Part shown: positions 8,628 to 12,814 of the stretch, piece after piece | Position numbering within the stretch: position 1 is the stretch's first letter | Layout of the letters: each line of letters starts with the position of its first letter | DNA from: an uncultured Flavobacteriales bacterium | GTDB lineage: Bacteria > Bacteroidota > Bacteroidia > Flavobacteriales > Schleiferiaceae | Assembly: GCA_903821715.1 (NCBI GenBank) | Contig: CAIJMB010000201.1 | Coordinates: forward strand, 1-12,814 | Length of the DNA: 12,814 nt | Direction of reading: 5' to 3' | Made by a program: the position numbers and the translations under genes | Notes under the pieces: model-generated | Database searches by the model: none | What the model was told of the DNA's origin: nothing | The model's input: only the letters and a program-made list of their open reading frames with translations

Positions 8628-9394
8628 TGAAAAACTTCCTACTATTTGCCCTTCTGGTGGCCGCCTTTGGCGGTTCCGCGCAACGGATTCACGGCTACGC
8701 CAAGGCCAAAATCGCCGGCCAAGAGGCCTTTCAGCTGAACGACTCGACCGAAGTGTTTGCCGAGCGCACTGAGCGCGGATTCACCGTGCGCAAGCGTGTA
8801 TGGGTCGCCAACTCCTCGCTGTCGGGCGGAGTCATTATGCCCGGTTCGTCCCTCTTCAACGAGCGCGGCGAGGTCATCGGGCAAACGCTGGGGGCTGACG
8901 TTACGTTGATGGGTGCACAGCCCGCCACCGAGCGCAAGCTGCGCAAGTACCAGGTCGGAACCGTCGAAGGCGAAGTCCGCGCCACCGCGCTACAGGCCGG
9001 TTCGTGGCCCGAAGAGGCCCTCGCCGAACTGCTCAACGCCAAGCGCAGCCGCCCGTTTTGGGAGGACGCCGAGGTGTTTTTTAAGGACTACGGATTTGCC
9101 GAACTAGAAGCCACCGACCTGCCCGAGGCACTGGCCGAGGGCGGCTACAAGGCCTTCATCCTCATGCGCCGCGACGCCAGCAACCAGGCCAACCCGCGCT
9201 TTCGCATCCTTGTAGTGACCCGCGGCGAGTCGGCTGTGCAAAGTATCGTCCTTGAAGGTTCCGCCCTCGAACTTCCGAAGTTCAAAGTGGTCGAGAAGGT
9301 AGATTTCGGTACCATTATGCACGCCCAAAAGCCCACTCCGGCCTACAAAGAGGGCCTTGAGGAGTTGGCGTACCGCAACATTCCGTTGGAGTAG
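8624..9394 (+). CDS. Secreted protein of unknown function
   Basis: I do not recognise this family. The start at ATG 8624 gives an ATGA overlap with the acyl transferase and a good Sec signal peptide (MMKNFLLFALLVAAFGGSAQ, cleavage near residue 20). A longer start at 8606 would add residues in front of the signal and is unlikely. The mature part has about 236 residues, no membrane segment and no cysteines that I can see. Its composition suggests an early beta-rich region with many charged residues (FAERTERGFTVRKRVW), then Glu-rich helices and a mixed domain with FRILVVTRGESAVQSIVLEG. The gene is the last of the operon and ends at a hairpin facing tyrS. Coupling to the LuxE-like enzyme suggests a shared envelope role, but that is inference. 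Confidence 0.75.
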   Translation: MMKNFLLFALLVAAFGGSAQRIHGYAKAKIAGQEAFQLNDSTEVFAERTERGFTVRKRVWVANSSLSGGVIMPGSSLFNERGEVIGQTLGADVTLMGAQPATERKLRKYQVGTVEGEVRATALQAGSWPEEALAELLNAKRSRPFWEDAEVFFKDYGFAELEATDLPEALAEGGYKAFILMRRDASNQANPRFRILVVTRGESAVQSIVLEGSALELPKFKVVEKVDFGTIMHAQKPTPAYKEGLEELAYRNIPLE

Positions 9395-9408
9395 CGGCCG
9401 AAGGCCGC
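9394..9408. terminator. GAA-loop hairpin between convergent genes
   Basis: GCGGCC and GGCCGC form a perfect 6-bp stem around a GAA loop. The first G belongs to the TAG stop of the preceding gene. The sequence is symmetrical and lies between two gene ends, so it could end transcription from both sides, but neither strand has a T-run after it. Two ACTAGT words (9418-9430 region) lie between it and the tyrS stop. Confidence 0.4.
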
Positions 9409-9429
9409 GAGCCAGCAACTAGTTACTAG

Positions 9430-10710
9430 TTATTCGTTGCTTGCAACGACGAGTGCGTAGTTGCGCTTGCCCTTTTGAACCACCAAGTAGCGCCCGGCGA
9501 TCAGGTCGGCGGCAGTCACGGTTTGGTCGGGTTCGGCGCGGTGCTTGTTGAGCGAAACGCCTCCGGCCGCGAGAAGTTTTTTGGCCTCTCCGCGCGACGG
9601 GAACAGGGTCGTGTCGGGTGCGATGACGTCGAGGATTCCGAGGCCGCCGGCGAGGGCGTCGCGCGAAATCGTCATTTGCGGAACCCCACTAAACACGTCA
9701 AGCAGTGTGGCCTCGTCGAGGCTGCGCAGGGCGTCGGCGGTGGCTCCGCCAAAGAGAATATCGCTGGCCACCAGGGCTTGGTTGAGGGCCACGTCGCCGT
9801 GCACGCGGGCCGTGATGTCGGCGGCCAAGGCCTTCTGAAGAGCGCGCTGGTGCGGAGCGTGGGCGTGCTCGGCCTCGAGGGCCTCAATTTCTTCGCGGCT
9901 TTTGAGCGTAAAAATCCGAATGTAGTTGCCGGCGTCGGCGTCGGCCGCGTTGAGCCAAAACTGATAGAACTGGTAGGGAGACGTGCGCTTGGGGTCGAGC
10001 CAGACGTTGCCGCCCTCGGTCTTGCCGAACTTGGTTCCGTCCGCCTTTTTAATGAGTGGTGTGGTCAGTGCGAATGCCTCGCCTCCGCCCATGCGGCGGA
10101 TGAGTTCGGTTCCGGTGGTGATGTTGCCCCACTGGTCGCTTCCGCCCATTTGCAGGCGGATTCCGTGGTGCTTCCACAGGTAGTAAAAGTCGTAGCCCTG
10201 AATGAGTTGGTAGCTGAACTCGGTGAAGCTGATGCCCGACTCCTGGCGACTTTTAACGGAATCCTTGGCGAGCATGTAGTTGACCGTGATGTGCTTGCCC
10301 ACGTCGCGAATGAACTCCAAGAAGCCCATCTCTTTGAACCAGTCGTAGTTGTTGACGATGCGGGCTCCGTTCGGGCCGCCAAAGTCGAGAAACTTCTCAA
10401 GCTGGTCGCGCTGGCACGAGAGGTTGTGCTGCAGGGTGTCCATGTCGAGCAGCTGGCGCTCGGCCGACTTGAACGAGGGGTCGCCGACCATGCCGGTGGC
10501 TCCGCCCACGAGTGCAAAGGGTTGGTGGCCCGCCCGCTGAAAGTGCACGAGCATCATGACCTGCACGAGGTTGCCCACTCCGAGCGAATCCGCGGTGGGG
10601 TCAAAGCCGATGTAGGCCTTTTGCGGGCCGGAATTCAAAAATTCTTCTGTGCCCGGCATGCTGTCGTGCAGCATGCGCCGCCAGCGGAGTTCTTCTACAA
10701 ACGCAGTCAT
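9430..10710 (-). CDS. tyrS: Tyrosyl-tRNA synthetase with degenerate HIGH motif
   Basis: The enzyme joins tyrosine to tRNA-Tyr. Its 426 residues are the normal bacterial length. Class Ic landmarks are present: GFDPTADSL (35-43), VGGATGMVGDPS, the tyrosine-pocket segment YQLIQGYDFYYLW, MGGSDQWGNITTG, the KMSKS equivalent KFGKT (227-231), and a C-terminal S4-like domain with GGVSLNK. The striking change is at residues 44-47, where HIGH is replaced by GVGN, losing both histidines. Asn at the last position is known in other synthetases, but Gly for the first His is not something I recall in TyrRS. Everything else is conserved, so the gene is unlikely to be dead. It starts at ATG 10710, 4 nt after a perfect -7 element, and is divergent from the epimerase gene. 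Confidence 0.95.
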   Translation of the reverse strand: MTAFVEELRWRRMLHDSMPGTEEFLNSGPQKAYIGFDPTADSLGVGNLVQVMMLVHFQRAGHQPFALVGGATGMVGDPSFKSAERQLLDMDTLQHNLSCQRDQLEKFLDFGGPNGARIVNNYDWFKEMGFLEFIRDVGKHITVNYMLAKDSVKSRQESGISFTEFSYQLIQGYDFYYLWKHHGIRLQMGGSDQWGNITTGTELIRRMGGGEAFALTTPLIKKADGTKFGKTEGGNVWLDPKRTSPYQFYQFWLNAADADAGNYIRIFTLKSREEIEALEAEHAHAPHQRALQKALAADITARVHGDVALNQALVASDILFGGATADALRSLDEATLLDVFSGVPQMTISRDALAGGLGILDVIAPDTTLFPSRGEAKKLLAAGGVSLNKHRAEPDQTVTAADLIAGRYLVVQKGKRNYALVVASNE

Positions 10711-10714
10711 GCGG

Positions 10715-10722
10715 CAAAGTTA
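10715..10722 (-). promoter_or_regulatory. -7 promoter element of tyrS
   Basis: The minus strand reads TAACTTTG, a perfect TAnnTTTG, followed by CCGC and the tyrS ATG at 10710. The spacing of 4 nt equals that of the glycosyltransferase and epimerase genes. No -33 TTG is visible at the usual distance. Confidence 0.65.
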
Positions 10723-10742
10723 GGGCGTCCCCGCCGCCGCGC

Positions 10743-10750
10743 TACCTTTG
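10743..10750 (+). promoter_or_regulatory. -7 promoter element of the epimerase gene
   Basis: TACCTTTG is a perfect TAnnTTTG and is followed by AATC and the ATG at 10755. It lies 20 bp from the divergent tyrS element, inside a 44-bp gap between the two start codons, so the two promoters must overlap. A TTAG at 10720-10723 is a poor substitute for the -33 TTG. Confidence 0.65.
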
Positions 10751-10754
10751 AATC

Positions 10755-11738
10755 ATGATCGTAGTGAGCGGAGCCTCGGGCATGGTGGGCAGTCAAATCG
10801 CACTGGCTTTGATTGAGGCCAGAATGGGGCCCGTCCGCGGGCTGTACCGTTCGAAGGCATCGCTAGATTCCGCGCGCCGAAGCTGGGAATTTCAGGGATT
10901 CGGAGCCCGTTGGAACGAGGTAGAATGGTTCCGCGCCGACCTCGAAGACCCCAGCGACGTCGAATCTGCTCTCGAGGGCGCCGAATATGCCGTCCATGCC
11001 GCGGCCCTGGTGTCGTTTCGCAAAAAAGACGAGCACCTCATGCTGCGCGGCACCCCGATGCTCGCCGAACACATGGTCAACGCTGCTCTGCATCACGGTC
11101 TCAAAGGCTTGGTCCATATATCGTCTGTGGCAGTACTGCAGGGTACCGAAGTGCCCCTCGACGAGTCCGCCGACCCCCAACGCAAAGGCCTCAACGCCTA
11201 CGCCCGCAGCAAGTTTGACGCCGAAATGCAGGTGCGACGGGGCGAGGTCGAAGGGCTCAATGTGCTGATTTTAAACCCTTCGGTGATTATGGGCCCGCCG
11301 TTTTGGGCCGACGGAAGCAGCCGCCTTCTGCGCAGCGCCGCCAAAGGACTACCCGCTATTCCCAGCGGAAGCACCGGCTGGGTCGACGTGCGCGACGTGG
11401 CAGATGCCGTGGTTCTCGGCCTGCGCCAGCCCTCTTGGGGCGAGCGCTTCATTCTCAGTAGCAGCAACCAAACGTTTGAAGCGTTTTATGGCGGAATCGC
11501 CGACCGCCGCGGCACGCGCCGCGCGCCGGTCCTGCGCGCCCGATGGCCCTACGAACTGGCTTGGCGCCTGCTTGCCGCCGTCGAGACCCTAGGCGGACCC
11601 ACTGCCCAACTCACTAAAGACAGCGTCCGCGCGGCAACCCAGCAAGGCGGCTACCGCAACGACAAGGCGCGCAATTGGGGCGTCGCCTTTCGGCCCTTTG
11701 ACGCAACCCTCGACTGGATCGCCACGGCGTGGAAGTGA
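10755..11738 (+). CDS. Extended-SDR NAD(P)-dependent epimerase/dehydratase family protein
   Basis: The 327-residue protein has a Rossmann fold at its N-terminus, MIVVSGASGMVG, with glycines 6, 9 and 12 in the extended-SDR spacing GxxGxxG. It also has the mid-fold ISSVAVL strand with the catalytic Ser region and the active-site YARSK (Y149, K153). A typical NPSVIMGP substrate-loop segment and a C-terminal helix with the closing GVAFRPFDATLDWI follow. Family members act on nucleotide sugars, dihydroflavonol-like ketones or sterol-like substrates, so the substrate cannot be told. I recall homologues lying close to pyrC in other Flavobacteriia. It overlaps the alkB start and probably shares its mRNA. 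Confidence 0.88.
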   Translation: MIVVSGASGMVGSQIALALIEARMGPVRGLYRSKASLDSARRSWEFQGFGARWNEVEWFRADLEDPSDVESALEGAEYAVHAAALVSFRKKDEHLMLRGTPMLAEHMVNAALHHGLKGLVHISSVAVLQGTEVPLDESADPQRKGLNAYARSKFDAEMQVRRGEVEGLNVLILNPSVIMGPPFWADGSSRLLRSAAKGLPAIPSGSTGWVDVRDVADAVVLGLRQPSWGERFILSSSNQTFEAFYGGIADRRGTRRAPVLRARWPYELAWRLLAAVETLGGPTAQLTKDSVRAATQQGGYRNDKARNWGVAFRPFDATLDWIATAWK

Positions 11739-12292
11739 TTCCGTTCACCCACATCAAGGAATGGCTGGGCACCACCGAGGCCGACGCCTTGTGTGCAACG
11801 CTCGAAGCCCGCAGCGACTGGACCCAAGGGTGGATTCGCATGTTTGGCCGCGAGGTTCCCGAACCCCGACTCACCTTTTTTGAGGGCGACCCCGGCGTGC
11901 GCTACACCTATGCCCACCGCCCGCTTGAGGGCCGCGGATGGAGCCCCGAACTCGAGGCCCTGCGCGACCGCTTCGAGCGCGATTTCGGAATCCCAACCAA
12001 CACCGTGCTAGCCAACCTCTACCGCGACGGACGCGATTCGATGGGCTGGCACCGCGACCACGAACCCGAGCTCGGACCCGACCCCCACGTGGTGAGCCTC
12101 AGCTTGGGGGCCTCCCGCGATTTTGACGTGCGGCGCGACGCCGACAGATTGACCCAGCGCTTCGCGCTGGGCCACGGCGACCTCATACTCATGGGTACAG
12201 AAAGTCAAACAAAATGGACCCACTCAATCCCAAAGCGACTAAAAATCAAAAAATTACGCATAAATTTGACGTTTAGACAGGTAATTTGTTGA
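11729..12292 (+). CDS. alkB: AlkB-family 2-oxoglutarate/Fe(II) dioxygenase, DNA repair
   Basis: The enzyme removes methyl groups from N1-methyladenine and N3-methylcytosine by oxidation. The 187 residues (from GTG 11729) are close to the compact AlkB2-like form. Iron ligands are H108 and D110 in WHRDHE and H165 in WTHSIPK. The 2-oxoglutarate binding R-x-N-x-T-x-R is R177 to R183 (RINLTFR). NLYRDGRDSMGWH and SLSLGASRDF are typical of the family. The start is uncertain: GTG 11729 overlaps the epimerase by 10 bp, and GTG 11735 would give a 4-bp GTGA overlap as at 7647. The last 32 codons use A or T in the third position about two thirds of the time, whereas the 26 codons before them use G or C in about 22, a sharp switch near 12195. 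Confidence 0.9.
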   Translation: MEVIPFTHIKEWLGTTEADALCATLEARSDWTQGWIRMFGREVPEPRLTFFEGDPGVRYTYAHRPLEGRGWSPELEALRDRFERDFGIPTNTVLANLYRDGRDSMGWHRDHEPELGPDPHVVSLSLGASRDFDVRRDADRLTQRFALGHGDLILMGTESQTKWTHSIPKRLKIKKLRINLTFRQVIC

Positions 12293-12313
12293 CGTTTTGC
12301 GCCAAAGTGGTTT

Positions 12314-12343
12314 TTGTAGGATCAACCTTAAGTCCGACCTTTA
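12314..12343 (+). promoter_or_regulatory. Possible promoter of the right-edge gene
   Basis: TTG at 12314-12316 is followed after 19 bases by GACCTTTA (12336-12343), a mediocre match to TAnnTTTG, with the GTG start 3 nt further. The spacing between halves fits the phylum's promoters, but the -7 half deviates at two of its defined positions. It lies in the AT-rich stretch after alkB. Confidence 0.3.
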
Positions 12344-12346
12344 GTC

Positions 12347-12814
12347 GTGCACCGGTTTCTGCGTAGATTTCTCATTTTGAGTACTTTGGCAACTTTGTCG
12401 TGCCAAAGTCCTTCCGCGGATTCACCGCAGCCTGCCCCAAAGAGCTTTGTGTGGTCTGACCTCTCGCGGCCGGTGAGCTTTCCGGGGCCCTTGGTTGAAT
12501 CCGATTCCGCGTACGACCAAAAAAGCCTTCGCATTGTCGCCAACCTCGCCCATGCCGAATGGGACAGCATCGCCGCGGTGGCCAACGACTCTTTATTTGC
12601 CGCGGTCGCTGAAACTCCCTACGCAGCCCAACTCGAAGGCATGGCCCAACTCCAAGCTTGGCATAAGACCTTGGGTAGTATTGACTACGAAGCCTTTAAC
12701 GTTCGCGGGGTGTTCAATCAGGGTTCCCTATCGCACGTGGCTTATGTGTTCAGCCGATGGAAGACATCCCAACTCGATGAAAATGATCAGTTTATGGTCT
12801 TTACTCTCGCGTGG
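12347..12814 (+). CDS. Possible lipoprotein or exported protein of unknown function (partial)
   Basis: An open frame of 156 codons runs from GTG 12347 off the right edge; the frame upstream is closed by TAA at 12329. The N-terminus is export-like: HRFLRRF, then the hydrophobic LILSTLATLS and Cys19, followed by a Ser/Pro/Ala-rich linker. Cys19 would be a lipidation site, but TLSC is a poor lipobox. Downstream segments include LVESDSAYDQKSLRI, AEWDSIAAVANDSLF and NQGSLSHVAYVFSRW. I recognise no family. Codon use is mixed, less GC-rich than the genes before it. Confidence 0.6.
   Translation, partial: MHRFLRRFLILSTLATLSCQSPSADSPQPAPKSFVWSDLSRPVSFPGPLVESDSAYDQKSLRIVANLAHAEWDSIAAVANDSLFAAVAETPYAAQLEGMAQLQAWHKTLGSIDYEAFNVRGVFNQGSLSHVAYVFSRWKTSQLDENDQFMVFTLAW

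Noticed and set aside
9475..10758. A 427-codon open frame antisense to tyrS
   Set aside because: It mirrors tyrS almost end to end, has no recognisable motif, and its stop falls at the epimerase start. Codon-bias shadow.

Overview
The window reads as a chromosomal segment of a GC-rich member of the Bacteroidota, probably Flavobacteriales. The pointers are a DUF4296 lipoprotein next to a dihydroorotase and a polyprenol-phosphate mannosyltransferase-like enzyme, a secreted kelch protein with a tail resembling the type IX secretion signal, absence of Shine-Dalgarno sequences, and -7 promoter elements of the phylum's TAnnTTTG form. The order mannosyltransferase, pyrC, DUF4296 with an epimerase nearby is, from memory, a familiar arrangement in this phylum. 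I cannot assign a genus.

Layout. Positions 1-58 hold the last 18 codons of a probable PDZ-domain protein. A 320-bp repeat-rich gap follows, then a secreted kelch beta-propeller protein (379-1962, +) and a second repeat-rich gap. DNA polymerase I (2274-5108) is on the minus strand and converges on the kelch gene. An 83-bp divergent gap leads to a tightly packed plus-strand operon: GT2 polyprenol-phosphate glycosyltransferase (5192-5914), dihydroorotase (5924-7288), DUF4296 lipoprotein (7282-7650), LuxE-like acyl transferase (7647-8627) and a secreted protein of unknown function (8624-9394). Its members overlap or are 9 bp apart. Tyrosyl-tRNA synthetase (9430-10710, minus) converges on the operon across a perfect GAA-loop hairpin. 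It diverges from an extended-SDR epimerase (10755-11738) that overlaps an AlkB-type DNA repair dioxygenase (from 11729 to 12292). The window ends inside a possible lipoprotein gene starting at GTG 12347.

Most genes are housekeeping: replication and repair (polA, alkB), pyrimidine synthesis (pyrC), translation (tyrS), and envelope or lipid-linked sugar chemistry (glycosyltransferase, acyl transferase, exported proteins). I did not find a phage, insertion sequence, CRISPR array, tRNA or rRNA, and no convincing new multi-gene system.

The unusual signal lies outside the proteins. (1) Three genes end in a TAG stop codon that is itself the first three bases of the same repeat, TAG-CGAGGTT. (2) The two gaps flanking the kelch gene are built from the same modules in the same order, including a 59-bp element with 29 identical bases and a terminator-like hairpin. 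(3) Three start codons lie exactly 4 nt after a perfect TAnnTTTG element, which predicts leaderless mRNAs. (4) The tyrosyl-tRNA synthetase has lost both histidines of its HIGH motif.
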